From assembly GCA_934203355.1 (NCBI GenBank), contig CAKPZC010000008.1, forward strand, positions 1 to 49,643: DNA of 49,643 nt, in the 5' to 3' direction. A program made the position numbers and the translations under genes. Origin of the DNA: an uncultured Prevotella sp. (GTDB taxonomy: Bacteria; Bacteroidota; Bacteroidia; Bacteroidales; Bacteroidaceae). Below the pieces are notes generated by a model. That model saw only the letters and a list, made by a program, of their open reading frames with translations. It was not told where the DNA came from and made no database searches. Positions 13,771 to 24,143 of this stretch are shown one piece after another. How positions within the stretch are numbered: position 1 is the stretch's first letter; every line of letters starts with the position of its first letter.

Positions 13771-15579
13771 TCAAAATTCGTACATTTTGTCAATCACTTC
13801 CTTGAAGTTCTTGTTAATAATTGGTCGGCGAATCTTGAGCGTGTTGGTCAACTCGCCCGACTCCAGTGAGAAGTGGTGGGCGATGAGTGTGAATCTCTTG
13901 ATTTGCTCATAGGGTGCCAGCTGTTGCTGCAAAGTCTGTATGCGGTCCATCATCATCTTGTTCACCTTCGGGTTGGTGCATAAGTCCTCGCGTGTTTCAA
14001 ACTCGATGTTGTTGTCCTTAGCCCATTCCTCCACGAGTCGGAACTCAGGCACGATGAGAGCCGATACGAACTTGCGCTCGTTGGCAATCACCACCACCTG
14101 ATCGATGAACTTGTCGACCAAGAGCAGCGACTCCACCATTTGTGGTGCGATATACTTGCCGTTGCTGGTCTTGAAGAGGTCCTTGATGCGGTCGGTCAGG
14201 AACAGTTCTCCGTCCTTGATATATCCAGCGTCGCCAGTGCGGAAGTAGCCGTCGGCTGTGAACGCCTCCTTATTGGCAGCCTCGCGCTTGTAGTAGCCTC
14301 GTGTGATGGTGGGGCCCTTGAGCAGAATCTCGTCGTTGTCGCCAATCTTCACCTCCAGTCCGTTGATAGGTCGTCCCACGGAACCGATGGTGAACGGCAT
14401 GTTTTCTCGGTCGCAGGTTACGGTGGCGAGACTCTCAGTGAGTCCATATCCTACCACCATGTTGATGCCCACCGAGTGGACAAAGCGTTCCACCTCGGGC
14501 GACACCGCTGCACCAGCAGTTGGGAATATGTTGGCATCCTCCAGTCCAATCTGCTTGCGCACAAGTCGCAGTATAGCCTTGTCGATAAGTTTATATTCCA
14601 TGGCGAGCAGTGGCGACGGTCGTTTGCATTGGCTCTTGCACTCCACGTTGTAGCGGCGTCCCACGTTGAGTGCGTGGCGGAAGAGGCTCTGCTTGGTAGA
14701 ACTTGAGCGGTCGATCTTGTCCTTCACAGCCTGGTATACCTTCTCCCAGAATCGCGGCACCGACGACATACAAGTAGGATGAGTCTCGCGCATCGACTGC
14801 TGAATCTTGTGAGGGTCGGTATTTATAATAATGTGTGCACCCTCGGAGAATGAGAGGTATGACCATCCGCGCTCAAAGATATGCGTTATGGGCAGGAACT
14901 GTATGATGCGGTCGTTCTCGGTGATGGGCACCACCTCGTCGTTTGCCTTCAAAGCAGCGTTGTATTGTCCATAGGACAGCATCACACCCTTCGACTCGCC
15001 CGTTGTTCCCGACGTGTAGAGAATGTTGCACAGGTCGTCGTCGTTAGCCTCCTTGTAGAGTTGCTCCACCTCGCACTGTCGCGGAAGTCCCTCGCCCAGT
15101 TTCAGGAAGTCGTCGAAGTAGATGGCTGCAGGGTCGTGTGAAGATATGCGCACAGAGCGGTCGAAGATGATGATGCGCTCCAGCGAGTGGCACATGCCGA
15201 ACACGCGGTGCGCCTTGTCGTACTGCTCCTGCTCGCCCACGAAAAGGAACTTAATCTGGGCGTCGTTAATCATATATTGTATCTGCTGCTCCGACGCCGT
15301 GGCGTAGAAAGGGGTAGAGATGACGCGCACGCCGTAGGCACCGAAGTCGGTGATGAGATATTGTATGGTGTTCTGTGAGAACACGCCGATGGTTTCCTGC
15401 GGTTTTGCCCCCAGGTTGAGCAATGCGTTGCTTGCCTGCTTCACCAGGAGAGCGAAGCGGTTGTAGCTCATGGTTTTCCACGTAGAACCGCCGAAGTCCT
15501 TGTATGTGAAGGCTTCGCGCTCTCCATACTTCTCAGCCTGTTTTAGGGCGAGAACCGAAAGATGACATCTTGTTTGCAT
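13771..15579 (-). CDS. Long-chain fatty acid-CoA ligase (AMP-forming)
   Basis: 602-aa member of the AMP-dependent synthetase family that activates fatty acids to acyl-CoA through an acyl-adenylate. The AMP-binding P-loop motif YTSGTTGESKGVM lies at about 188-200, the adenine motif VVGYGLTES and the YFRTGD hinge motif follow, then DRIKDLFKTSNGKYIAP near the catalytic C-terminal domain. The N-terminus (ALKQAEKYGEREAF) is soluble with no signal, so it acts in the cytoplasm. It has a consensus promoter at 15635-15665 and lies upstream of prfB. Substrate chain length cannot be read from the sequence. Confidence 0.92.
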   Translation of the reverse strand: MQTRCHLSVLALKQAEKYGEREAFTYKDFGGSTWKTMSYNRFALLVKQASNALLNLGAKPQETIGVFSQNTIQYLITDFGAYGVRVISTPFYATASEQQIQYMINDAQIKFLFVGEQEQYDKAHRVFGMCHSLERIIIFDRSVRISSHDPAAIYFDDFLKLGEGLPRQCEVEQLYKEANDDDLCNILYTSGTTGESKGVMLSYGQYNAALKANDEVVPITENDRIIQFLPITHIFERGWSYLSFSEGAHIIINTDPHKIQQSMRETHPTCMSSVPRFWEKVYQAVKDKIDRSSSTKQSLFRHALNVGRRYNVECKSQCKRPSPLLAMEYKLIDKAILRLVRKQIGLEDANIFPTAGAAVSPEVERFVHSVGINMVVGYGLTESLATVTCDRENMPFTIGSVGRPINGLEVKIGDNDEILLKGPTITRGYYKREAANKEAFTADGYFRTGDAGYIKDGELFLTDRIKDLFKTSNGKYIAPQMVESLLLVDKFIDQVVVIANERKFVSALIVPEFRLVEEWAKDNNIEFETREDLCTNPKVNKMMMDRIQTLQQQLAPYEQIKRFTLIAHHFSLESGELTNTLKIRRPIINKNFKEVIDKMYEF

Positions 15580-15634
15580 AATCGTATGTTTTTATTAGGC
15601 AGGTAAAAAAACACCTATCTATATTATGAATATG

Positions 15635-15665
15635 CAAAAATACGCCAAAAAACACGAAAAACAAA
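15635..15665 (-). promoter_or_regulatory. Promoter of the acyl-CoA ligase gene
   Basis: On the minus strand, TTTG (15665-15662), 19-nt spacer, TATTTTTG (15642-15635), about 55 bases before the ATG at 15579. Confidence 0.82.
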
Positions 15666-15743
15666 ACAATTTGGCTGTTATTTTAGGTTGACTTGGATTT
15701 TCAATTTCGTGCATCAATCTAAATTCCACTTAACCCCCCATCC

Positions 15744-15820
15744 GATTTTTCCCTTTTCCCGTTTCATTTTTTCAATTAAAGAACTATTGGATTTTTCCCT
15801 TTTCCCTTTTCACTTTTCTC
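15744..15820. repeat. Pyrimidine tract of TTTTTCCCTTTTCCC repeats
   Basis: Two blocks of GGATTTTTCCCTTTTCCC-like sequence, related to the tract at 6999-7076. In the 720-bp gap 15580-16299 I otherwise see only the two promoters and A+T-rich sequence; 15821-16100 shows no gene or strong hairpin. Confidence 0.65.
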
Positions 15821-16102
15821 TTAAATTCTCCTTTATTTATCCAAATATTTAAGAAACTGGCTCTCTGTTGATGTCATATTGTAATTAGTAGACTTGGATT
15901 TAAGATTTATTTAGCCTTAAAGTTGCGATTTTTGCCGATTTTAACCCTTAAAAGTGGCATTTTGGCACGGGTTGGATTGTTTGCGCACACGACAAATTGT
16001 ACATTAAGTACACCTAAAACTTATAAACATTAACAAAAAATGCAGAGAAAAGTATGATTTAGAATAAATTTGGCATAAACCTATAGTTTTTGCCTTAAAA
16101 TA

Positions 16103-16134
16103 TTTGGACGTTAACCAAATAATACGTATTTTTG
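16103..16134 (+). promoter_or_regulatory. Promoter of the susC-susD operon
   Basis: TTTG (16103-16106), 20-nt spacer, TATTTTTG (16127-16134), an exact consensus match. The ATG is at 16300, so the leader is about 160 nt. ATTTGG and CCAAAT form a small inverted repeat around the -33 region. Confidence 0.85.
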
Positions 16135-16299
16135 CAAATGAAATTTAAAATCTGATACGCAATTGTATTTGAGATAACAACTACATTACAAACTTGCATC
16201 CTTGATGCGTCCCGCTTTCACTTCTTAATTGTAGTGTTGGTGTAGTAGTAATGAAAATAACATTAATAATTATATTACAAACAAAAAGAGAGAGATTTT

Positions 16300-19299
16300 A
16301 TGGAAAAAAGACTCATGACGTTTATCGCCTGCCTTTTCCTCAGCATAGGAATGGCATTGGCACAAACTCAAGTTTCCGGACAGGTCACCTCTGCTGAAGA
16401 CGGCGAGCCGATTATCGGCGCAACCGTAAAGGTAGTCGGATCGAAAAATTCCGGTACAGTTACCGACATCGATGGACATTTCTCGCTCGTAGTCAAAGAA
16501 CGCGGCGCGGAAATCGAATTTACATCGATTGGTATGGTCGCAAAGCGTATGAAGGCAGCCCCAAATATGGTTGTCGTGTTGGAATCGGACAGTAAAGTCC
16601 TTGATCAGGTCATCATTACTGGTTACGGTTCTGCTAAGAAGCTTGGCTCTGTTGTTGGTGCCGTAGCATCAGTAGGCGAGAAGAAGCTCGAGAGTATTGT
16701 AACTCCTAACTTCACCGACGCTCTTGCTGGTCAGGTGTCTGGTCTTTCGGTATTGACTTCTGCCGGCGACCCTTCAGCATCTGCAACCATCCGTCTGCGT
16801 GGTGTCAACTCTATCTACTCTTCTAACCAGCCGCTCTTTATCCTCGACGGTTCTCCAATCTCAGCGTCGTTCTTCGCAACGCTCAACCCGTCGGACATCG
16901 CCAACATCACCGTGCTTAAGGATGCTGCCTCTACAGCTATCTACGGTTCGCGTGCTGCCAATGGTGTTATCGTTATCACCTCTAAGCAGGGTAAGTATAG
17001 CGAGCAGGTGCAGCTGACTGTTAAGGCACAGTATGGTGTGTCAAGTGCTACAAGCGACGGTGTCACAATGATGAACTCTGAACAGTACATCAAGTTCCGT
17101 GACATGATGAATCAGCCTGTGAGCGATGAGATTCGCAACTTCGTAAACAAGTATCACATCAGCACCGACTGGCGCAGCGAGATGCTCGACGACTCGGCTC
17201 CTACATCCGACATCAACGCCACAATGCAGGGCGGTGGTCAGACTGTGAACTACTATCTTTCGTTCAACCACCATGCACAGGAGGGTCTTATTCAGAACTC
17301 TGGTATGCATCGTAACACTCTTTCAGCTCGCATCAATGCGCGTCTGAACCGTTTCTTCAAGGTGGGCTTCAACTCTAACTTCGGTGTTCAGAAGAACAGC
17401 GTGAACGCTGAGTGGAATGACAAATCGAATATTTATGCCAGCAACCCGCTCGTGTTCGCACGTATGGCTATGCCTTATGATACTCCTTATTATTACACCA
17501 TCGACGAGAATGGTAATATGGTGAAGGGCGACCGTGCTGCTGTTCTTTATTACACATCATCTGGTCAGATTTCAATGCCTTGGTTTATCGACTCTCATCG
17601 TCAGCAGGATCGTAACAATGTGACATTGAACCTCGGTTTGAACCAGCAGTTCACTCCGATTGAGGGTCTCACATTCATGGCTTCACAATCAATGACTGGC
17701 TACGACTTCACTGGCACAGCATCGAGCTTGCCATACGAGTCGTTCGTAACTCCTATGGGTCAGGAAGTAGCAGGCCGTGACGGTTCTCGTTCGGCTTCTT
17801 TCTCACGCTACTATCAGTACACACTCACCCACACAGGCGAGTGGCGCAAGAACTTCGGTAAGCACTACATCAACCTCCTTGTTGGTGAGGAGACTCGTCT
17901 TGAGCGCTCTAAGGCGTTTGGAGTAATTTCTTCAGGTCATACCGATGCACGTCTTATGAGCATCATGTCTGGTAAGACTATCGATATCGCAGGTCAGTCG
18001 GACAGCCAGGCTGAGGAGGTCAACAACTCTATCTTCGGCAACGCTGAGTATAACTTCATGGAGAAGTACTACGTTTACGCTTCGCTCCGTCGCGACGGCA
18101 GCTCTAAGTTTGCTCCCGACCACCGTTGGGGTACATTCTGGTCGGCAGGTGCCAAGTGGAATGCCAAGTTAGAGAGCTTCCTTAAGAACGTGAAGTGGCT
18201 CGACGACCTCACAGTAAGCTTCAACTACGGTACTACTGGTAACGACTCGGGTGCTGGTTCTTACGACTACCTCGGTCTCTATGGCAACGGCACACAGTAT
18301 AACGGTGAGAACTCTATCGGTATTTCTTCTCCGAGCAACAACACCCTCACATGGGAGCAGGTAGGCAAGATGAACCTCGGCTTGACCGTAGGTCTCTTCA
18401 AGCGCTTGACACTTGATGCCAACTTCTATCGCAACAAGACCACCGATATGATCATGAGCATTCCTTACTCAATGACCACTGGTTTCAGCGCAGGTGTGGG
18501 CAACATCGGTTCTATGACAAATACTGGTTTTGAGGTGACAGCCAATGTCGACCTTATCAAGAACCGCGACATCAACTGGACATTCAGTGCCAACGTAGGC
18601 TACAACAAGAACGAGATTACCGAGCTCTTCCAGGGCCGCGACGAGTATGTGCTCGGCCAAACTGGTCAGAAGCTTCAGGTAGGTCACGCATTCGGCGAAC
18701 TCTTCTATGTTCGTGGTGCAGGTGTTGACCCAATGACTGGTGCTCCTCTCTATCTCGACAAGGATGGTAACGTCACTAAGGTATTCAATGAGGAAAGAGA
18801 CGCCGTATTCCTTGGCAAGAACCGTTATGCTCCTTGGCTTGGTGGTTTCGGCACCAACTTCACATGGAAGGGCTTCAGCGTTATCGCCGACTTCGCATGG
18901 CAGGCTGGCAAGTATATGCTCGTGAACGACGATATGTTCGTTGCAAACCCAGCTAACGCTACCCAGTTCAACCAGCGTGTTGAGATGCTCAATATGTGGA
19001 CAGAGCCGGGCCAGATTACCAACATCCCGTCTTACAAGTACAAGGTGGAGTTCGACGACCGCATGGTTCAGAACGCTTCGTTCCTTCGTATGAAGACTCT
19101 CACATTGCAGTACGACCTTCCCAAGAAGTGGATGGCAGCTACTCGCTACATAAAGGGTGTTAAGGTATTCGGTATCGCACGCAACCTCTTCACCATCACT
19201 TCGTTCGAGGGATACGACCCAGAGCCGGACATTAACCTTGTTCAGTTCAACTATCCTAACACACGCCAGTTTGTGCTGGGTGCAGAGATCACATTCTAA
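16300..19299 (+). CDS. SusC-like TonB-dependent outer membrane transporter
   Basis: 999-aa outer-membrane barrel that imports oligomers bound by its SusD partner, driven by TonB. A signal peptide (residues 1-21, ending GMALA) precedes a carboxypeptidase-regulatory-like domain (24-100, VSGQVTSAEDGEPIIGATVK). The plug domain at about 110-235 contains IRLRGVNSI, LDGSPI and VLKDAASTAIYGSRAANGVI, the SusC hallmarks. The barrel ends in F, as outer-membrane proteins do (ITF). A susD gene follows after 24 bases. No TonB-fused sigma regulator or hybrid sensor is adjacent, so control must be elsewhere or act through the long leader. Confidence 0.96.
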   Translation: MEKRLMTFIACLFLSIGMALAQTQVSGQVTSAEDGEPIIGATVKVVGSKNSGTVTDIDGHFSLVVKERGAEIEFTSIGMVAKRMKAAPNMVVVLESDSKVLDQVIITGYGSAKKLGSVVGAVASVGEKKLESIVTPNFTDALAGQVSGLSVLTSAGDPSASATIRLRGVNSIYSSNQPLFILDGSPISASFFATLNPSDIANITVLKDAASTAIYGSRAANGVIVITSKQGKYSEQVQLTVKAQYGVSSATSDGVTMMNSEQYIKFRDMMNQPVSDEIRNFVNKYHISTDWRSEMLDDSAPTSDINATMQGGGQTVNYYLSFNHHAQEGLIQNSGMHRNTLSARINARLNRFFKVGFNSNFGVQKNSVNAEWNDKSNIYASNPLVFARMAMPYDTPYYYTIDENGNMVKGDRAAVLYYTSSGQISMPWFIDSHRQQDRNNVTLNLGLNQQFTPIEGLTFMASQSMTGYDFTGTASSLPYESFVTPMGQEVAGRDGSRSASFSRYYQYTLTHTGEWRKNFGKHYINLLVGEETRLERSKAFGVISSGHTDARLMSIMSGKTIDIAGQSDSQAEEVNNSIFGNAEYNFMEKYYVYASLRRDGSSKFAPDHRWGTFWSAGAKWNAKLESFLKNVKWLDDLTVSFNYGTTGNDSGAGSYDYLGLYGNGTQYNGENSIGISSPSNNTLTWEQVGKMNLGLTVGLFKRLTLDANFYRNKTTDMIMSIPYSMTTGFSAGVGNIGSMTNTGFEVTANVDLIKNRDINWTFSANVGYNKNEITELFQGRDEYVLGQTGQKLQVGHAFGELFYVRGAGVDPMTGAPLYLDKDGNVTKVFNEERDAVFLGKNRYAPWLGGFGTNFTWKGFSVIADFAWQAGKYMLVNDDMFVANPANATQFNQRVEMLNMWTEPGQITNIPSYKYKVEFDDRMVQNASFLRMKTLTLQYDLPKKWMAATRYIKGVKVFGIARNLFTITSFEGYDPEPDINLVQFNYPNTRQFVLGAEITF

Positions 19300-19323
19300 A
19301 ACAACATAAACAAGGAAAAATTT

Positions 19324-20868
19324 ATGAAGAAAATATATTTATCGTTGATGTTGCTTGGAGCCGTAGCATTCACTTCTTGCGACATGAACACAACCCCATG
19401 GGGCGCGCTCGACGAGAATACAGCAATTCAGTCGACCAAGGACCTCCGCAAATTCCGCAACCAGCTTTACGCCAACTTACGTTCGGTGACTTCTGGTTCA
19501 TGGCTCCTCACTACCGACATTCAGATGGACGAGTTCAACGGCGTTTTGGATAACGGTAACCAGATGGGCGAGATTTCAAAAGGTATATTCAATACTTCAT
19601 CTGGCGAATTTTCAAGTTTCTGGGGATCATGCTACGGTGTGATTGCCAACTGCAACGCCATGATTGCTCAGGCAGACAAGTTGCTTGCTGCTGGTGAGGT
19701 TAGCGAGACAACAAAGGTTGAGATTGAACGCTATAAGGGCGAGGCTCTCTTCCTTCGTGGTTATATGTACTTCTGGCTTGCCGATCACTTCTGCCTGTCT
19801 TACACCCAGACCGACCCATCGAAGGCTGCCTCTGGTATGCCACTCGTAACTGAGTACAATCCTACTGGTGATGTGACTAAGTATCCAGGCCGTGCCACAC
19901 TTGCCGAGACCTTCAAGCTTATCGATGACGACCTCAATGCCTCTTACTCTTTCATCAAGGCTTACGAGGCATCGGGTCTGACCGTAGAGACAGAGGAGCG
20001 TGCTGGTTCTATCGCCTTCATCACTCCCGAGGCAGTGCAGGCTCTTCAGGCTCGCATCGCTCTCGTTAAGGGCGACTGGCAGACAGCACGCGACAAGGCT
20101 GTCAGCGTAATCGACTGTGGCAAGTTCAAGCTCGCCACAAAGAAAAAGTATGCCAAGATGTGGTCGGAGGACAACAGCACAGAGACTATCCTCCAGCCCA
20201 TCCAGACTCCTACCGAGCTTGGTGGCACATACGGCGACATCTTCCAGGACAAGACAGCTCAGCACGCATGGTATATTCCTAACTATGGTGCCTTGATGAT
20301 GTATCCTGAGGGTGATATCCGCTTCGAAGTATTCTTCACAGAATCAAGCAAGTTCACAGTGGATGGCGCTTCTTGTCCAGCCTACTTGTTCAACAAGTAT
20401 CCGGGCAACCCCGCTCTGCGTACAGCATCTGACAACAACTTCGCACATATGTCAAAGGTGTTCCGTCTCTCGGAGATGTACCTCATCGCTGCTGAGGCAG
20501 ACGGTCGTCTTGGCAAGGTTGAAGAGGGTAGCAAGTATCTTAATGACTTCTGCTCACAGCGTATCGACGGCTATCGCACACAGACCTACAATGCCACAAA
20601 CCTTGTGCAGACAGCTCTCGACGAGCGTCAGCGTGAGTTCATTGGCGAGGGTATGCGTTGGAGCGACATCCGCCGCTTGGGCAAGGGCTTCCAGCGTGTT
20701 TCTGAATTCCCGTCAGAATCAGGTCTCGACTATCTGAACGACGTAATGGTGGTACTTGGCAAGAACATCAAGTATGATGCCAGCGACCGTCGTCTGACAT
20801 GGCCTATTCCTAAGGCAGAACTTGATGCCAACCCGCAGATTGCAGGTCAGCAGAACCCAGGTTATTAA
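19324..20868 (+). CDS. SusD/RagB-family surface lipoprotein
   Basis: 514-aa substrate-binding lid of the SusCD importer. A lipoprotein signal ends in FTSC with Cys19 as the lipid site. The body has the RagB/SusD helical repeats (IANCNAMIAQADKLL, YKGEALFLRGYMYFWLADHF) and the conserved C-terminal end typical of the family (ERQREFIGEGMRWSDIRRLG, LTWPIPKAELDANPQI). It is co-transcribed with susC and the Calx-beta lipoprotein at 20904. The ligand cannot be told from the sequence; the adjacent protease suggests peptide or glycoprotein material. Confidence 0.95.
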   Translation: MKKIYLSLMLLGAVAFTSCDMNTTPWGALDENTAIQSTKDLRKFRNQLYANLRSVTSGSWLLTTDIQMDEFNGVLDNGNQMGEISKGIFNTSSGEFSSFWGSCYGVIANCNAMIAQADKLLAAGEVSETTKVEIERYKGEALFLRGYMYFWLADHFCLSYTQTDPSKAASGMPLVTEYNPTGDVTKYPGRATLAETFKLIDDDLNASYSFIKAYEASGLTVETEERAGSIAFITPEAVQALQARIALVKGDWQTARDKAVSVIDCGKFKLATKKKYAKMWSEDNSTETILQPIQTPTELGGTYGDIFQDKTAQHAWYIPNYGALMMYPEGDIRFEVFFTESSKFTVDGASCPAYLFNKYPGNPALRTASDNNFAHMSKVFRLSEMYLIAAEADGRLGKVEEGSKYLNDFCSQRIDGYRTQTYNATNLVQTALDERQREFIGEGMRWSDIRRLGKGFQRVSEFPSESGLDYLNDVMVVLGKNIKYDASDRRLTWPIPKAELDANPQIAGQQNPGY

Positions 20869-20903
20869 TATTGTTGTATAAACATTAAAGAACTATCTTT
20901 CGT

Positions 20904-21821
20904 ATGAAATATATTAAATTATTTATACTGTTGGCAGTAGTAGCCTTCATGGGTTCTTGCTCGGACGACGAGTCTTGGAATAGCCAGAGTGGCGTGACTG
21001 TTAGCATGGAGAACACCGCTATGCAGTTCAAGGAGAATCTTGGTATCGTTAACATACCTGTCAAGGTAGAGGGCGAAACCAATGGTACTGTCCGTGTAAA
21101 AGTGGATGTTAAGGAGACTGGTGCAAATCCCGCAAAGGAGAATGAGCACTATTATATCACAAGCAAGACTATCAATATCAATGATGGTAGTGGTTATGTT
21201 GAGCTTGAGTGTGTAGACGACGAGGTTATCAACGACGACCGTACTTTCGAGATTACTATCGTTAGTGCTCAGGGTGCAACAGTTGGTGCCAACGCTACTA
21301 CAGCAGTAACTCTTCGCGACAACGACAAGGAGGTCTATGAGAGACTCCAGGGTAAATGGACAATGACTGGTGTTGACTTGGATGGCAATGCAATCAGCTG
21401 GGATGTTAAGATTGTAGGTGCAAGTGATGAGACCGAAAAGGATTACAACCACACTCTCTACGTCACTGGTATGGGAGGCATCGCTTCTTCATCGGCAATT
21501 CTTTCGTTCACCTTCGATCCTGAAACCAATGATGGTCATGTTTCATTCGACCACCTGGGCGAGTACAACTTCTGCGAGGGATTGAACTTCGGTATGACTA
21601 ATCCGATGAACCTCCTCCTCTTGCAGTTCGACGGAAAGAGCCTCTTCGCTACTCCGCTCGACGGTACTTGGTCAGCCGACCTCAAGACTATTACCTTCGA
21701 TGAGGAAGGAACACTTACAGCATTCCTTGTTGACAGTGTAACAGGCGAGCAGCCAGGCTACATCTACATGGGTAATGGTGTTTCAGGTGGTATCACTAAG
21801 ATAAAGATGGTTAAAAAGTAA
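20904..21821 (+). CDS. Calx-beta domain surface lipoprotein in the SusE/F position
   Basis: 305-aa lipoprotein. The signal peptide ends in the lipobox FMGSC, followed directly by S-D-D-E, a pattern matching the surface-export signal described for Bacteroidetes lipoproteins. Residues about 28-135 look like a Calx-beta fold (VNIPVKVEG, INDDRTFEITIVSAQGATVG, TTAVTLRDND). The remaining 165 residues are beta-rich and resemble no domain I recognise. Third gene of the susC operon, where glycan-binding SusE/F-type proteins usually lie; a terminator hairpin follows. Ligand binding at the cell surface is inferred from position. Confidence 0.8.
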   Translation: MKYIKLFILLAVVAFMGSCSDDESWNSQSGVTVSMENTAMQFKENLGIVNIPVKVEGETNGTVRVKVDVKETGANPAKENEHYYITSKTININDGSGYVELECVDDEVINDDRTFEITIVSAQGATVGANATTAVTLRDNDKEVYERLQGKWTMTGVDLDGNAISWDVKIVGASDETEKDYNHTLYVTGMGGIASSSAILSFTFDPETNDGHVSFDHLGEYNFCEGLNFGMTNPMNLLLLQFDGKSLFATPLDGTWSADLKTITFDEEGTLTAFLVDSVTGEQPGYIYMGNGVSGGITKIKMVKK

Positions 21822-21854
21822 ATGTCAATTTACGATTTAACTAAATATTAAGAT

Positions 21855-21905
21855 AAAGGAGAGCAAGACATCCCCAGCAATGAGGGTGTCTCTCTCCTTT
21901 TTGTG
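21855..21905 (+). terminator. Rho-independent terminator of the susCD operon
   Basis: AAAGGAGAG (21855-21863) pairs with CTCTCCTTT (21892-21900), with further pairing inside (AGACA with TGTCT), followed by TTTTTG. It separates the operon from the M6 protease gene. Confidence 0.85.
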
Positions 21906-21952
21906 CGTTTAACTATCAATCAATCAACTAAATAAAGGAATATATAGTACTT

Positions 21953-24070
21953 ATGAAAACAAAAATCTTTGCTCTTGCGCTTGCTCTTGCAGCAGCAACT
22001 ACTGCCAATGCTATCCCGGCGAAGCGCGGTATTTGGCGCACCATGAAGCTCGCCAACGGCACGGAGGTGAAAGTGGAACTCCGTGGCGACGAATTTCTCC
22101 ACTATTGGCAGGATGCCAATGGCAACCGCTATACTGTAAATACAGATAATCACCTTCAGCTTGCCGACATGACCAAGTTGCGTCAGCGTAGTGTGGAAAT
22201 GCGCGAGGCAGCGCAGAATGTGTCCGACGGTGCACGTCGTGTCAAGGCTGCAAGTAAAAATAATAAGATGTCGTACAAGGGCAACAAGCGTTGCCTTATC
22301 CTCCTTGTGGAGTTTTCCGACAAGGCTTTCTCCATGGACGACCCGCTTGCTTTCTATAAGCGCGTAGCCAACGAGAAGGGTTTCAAGGAAGGCAAGTTTA
22401 AGGGCAGTGTGTCTGACTATTTCAGCGCACAGAGCAACGGCCAGTTCAATATCGACTTCGACGTTGTTGGACCATATAAGCTCGGCAACGTGGCTTCTTA
22501 TGGAGCCAACGTAAACGATGCCGACGGTAACCGTCTCTACGACAAGAACCCTCAGGGCATGATTAATGCAGCATGTCAGGCAGCCGTGAGCGACGGCGTC
22601 GACTTCTCGCCCTACGACTGGGACGGCGATGGCAATGTAGAAATGGTATACGTGATTTATGCCGGTGAAGGCGAGGCAACAGGCGGTGGCGACGACACAA
22701 TATGGCCCCACAAGTCGCAACTATTCCCGTCGGCAAAGTGTGGCGACAAGCGCGTCAGTGTGTATGCCTGCTCGAATGAGCTCAGCTCGAAGACAGCCAT
22801 TGCTGGTATCGGCACCATCTGCCATGAGTTCTCTCATTGTCTTGGCTATCCTGATGCCTACGACACCCAGTACAACGGATTCTATGGCATGGGCTCATGG
22901 GACCTCATGTGTCAGGGTAGTTACAACGGCAACCAGTTTGTGCCGGCAGGCTACACCGCCTACGAGAAGTGGGTGGCAGGCTGGATTGAGCCAGTGGTGC
23001 TCCACGACCATGCAAACTATTCCGACATAAAGCCAGTAGCCGACGGCGGCGACGCTTACATATTCTACAACCCCGGCGACAAGGACGAGTATTACATCAT
23101 CGAGAATCGCCAGAAGAAGGGTTGGGACGCACAATTGGCTGGTTCGGGCATCTTGGTGAACCACATCACCTACGACCGCAATGCATGGGACAACAACATT
23201 CCCAACACCAACACTCCGCCCTACAACACATTCGAGCGTATAACAATCATCCCTGCCGACGGCACTAAGTCGACTAACGACGAGTCGGGCGACCCATGGG
23301 GCAACTCTTCGTTCGCATCGTCGCTGACTGACGCCACAAAGCCAGCTACAGCCACTCACTCCGAGAACCTCGACGGCACTAAGTTCATGCACATCGGCTT
23401 GTCGAAAATGACTGTTACCGACGGTTTGGCTTCATTCTCGTTCACCAACTACAATATTGGTTCGTCGCAGGAGGGTTACATCATCCACGAGACCTTCGAC
23501 AAGAACCAAGGCACTGGCGGCAACGACGGTCGTTTCGCTCCGAAAGCTTTGGAGAAGAACTTTGCTACAGCCGACTTTATGTCGGATGTTAAGGGTTGGG
23601 ATGGCTCATACTTGAGAGGTGCGTTCCAGTGTGCTCGTATTGGTAAGTCTTCGGAACAGGAGGCAATGGTAACGAGTCCGGAGATGACACTCACTGGCGA
23701 GTCGACACTAACCTTTAAGGCTGCCCCCTACAGCACCGACGGCACTGCTCTCACAGTGACAGCAGTGGGTGCTACACTGGGCACCACAAGCTTCACCATG
23801 ACTCCCGAGAAGTGGACAGAGTTCTCAACAACTATCAAGGCAGAAGGCAAGTTCCGTCTTGTGTTCCAGGGCGACCGCCGCTGGTTCCTCGACGAGGTGT
23901 GCATTGCTGATCCTGGCACATCGGGCATCAGCGGTGTGACAACCGACAATGCTGGTGTTCAGAATGCCGCCAAGCGCATATATTCTCTCGACGGACGCTA
24001 TATGGGCAACGACCTTAACAAGCTCGGCAAGGGACTTTATATCGTGAACGGCAAGAAGATTGTGAAGTAA
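21953..24070 (+). CDS. Secreted M6-family metalloprotease with T9SS-like C-terminal signal
   Basis: 705-aa zinc protease of the immune inhibitor A/M6 type. A signal peptide (1-20, ending TANA), a propeptide-like region, then the catalytic domain with HEFSHCLGYPD at 291-301 (HExxHxxGxxD) and a Met-turn-like GSWDLMCQG near 314. A beta-rich region (about 500-650) precedes a C-terminal segment (IYSLDGRYMG, GKGLYIVNGKKIVK) typical of type IX secretion cargo in Prevotella. It should act outside the cell or on its surface. A terminator and 47 bases separate it from the susCD operon; no promoter matching the consensus is visible. Joint action with the importer is inferred. Confidence 0.9.
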   Translation: MKTKIFALALALAAATTANAIPAKRGIWRTMKLANGTEVKVELRGDEFLHYWQDANGNRYTVNTDNHLQLADMTKLRQRSVEMREAAQNVSDGARRVKAASKNNKMSYKGNKRCLILLVEFSDKAFSMDDPLAFYKRVANEKGFKEGKFKGSVSDYFSAQSNGQFNIDFDVVGPYKLGNVASYGANVNDADGNRLYDKNPQGMINAACQAAVSDGVDFSPYDWDGDGNVEMVYVIYAGEGEATGGGDDTIWPHKSQLFPSAKCGDKRVSVYACSNELSSKTAIAGIGTICHEFSHCLGYPDAYDTQYNGFYGMGSWDLMCQGSYNGNQFVPAGYTAYEKWVAGWIEPVVLHDHANYSDIKPVADGGDAYIFYNPGDKDEYYIIENRQKKGWDAQLAGSGILVNHITYDRNAWDNNIPNTNTPPYNTFERITIIPADGTKSTNDESGDPWGNSSFASSLTDATKPATATHSENLDGTKFMHIGLSKMTVTDGLASFSFTNYNIGSSQEGYIIHETFDKNQGTGGNDGRFAPKALEKNFATADFMSDVKGWDGSYLRGAFQCARIGKSSEQEAMVTSPEMTLTGESTLTFKAAPYSTDGTALTVTAVGATLGTTSFTMTPEKWTEFSTTIKAEGKFRLVFQGDRRWFLDEVCIADPGTSGISGVTTDNAGVQNAAKRIYSLDGRYMGNDLNKLGKGLYIVNGKKIVK

Positions 24071-24143
24071 ACAGCATAAAGGAGTAATCCTACTTAAGTA
24101 TGTGGCCATATTTATCTTTATATATGAGTGGCAATCTGTAGGA

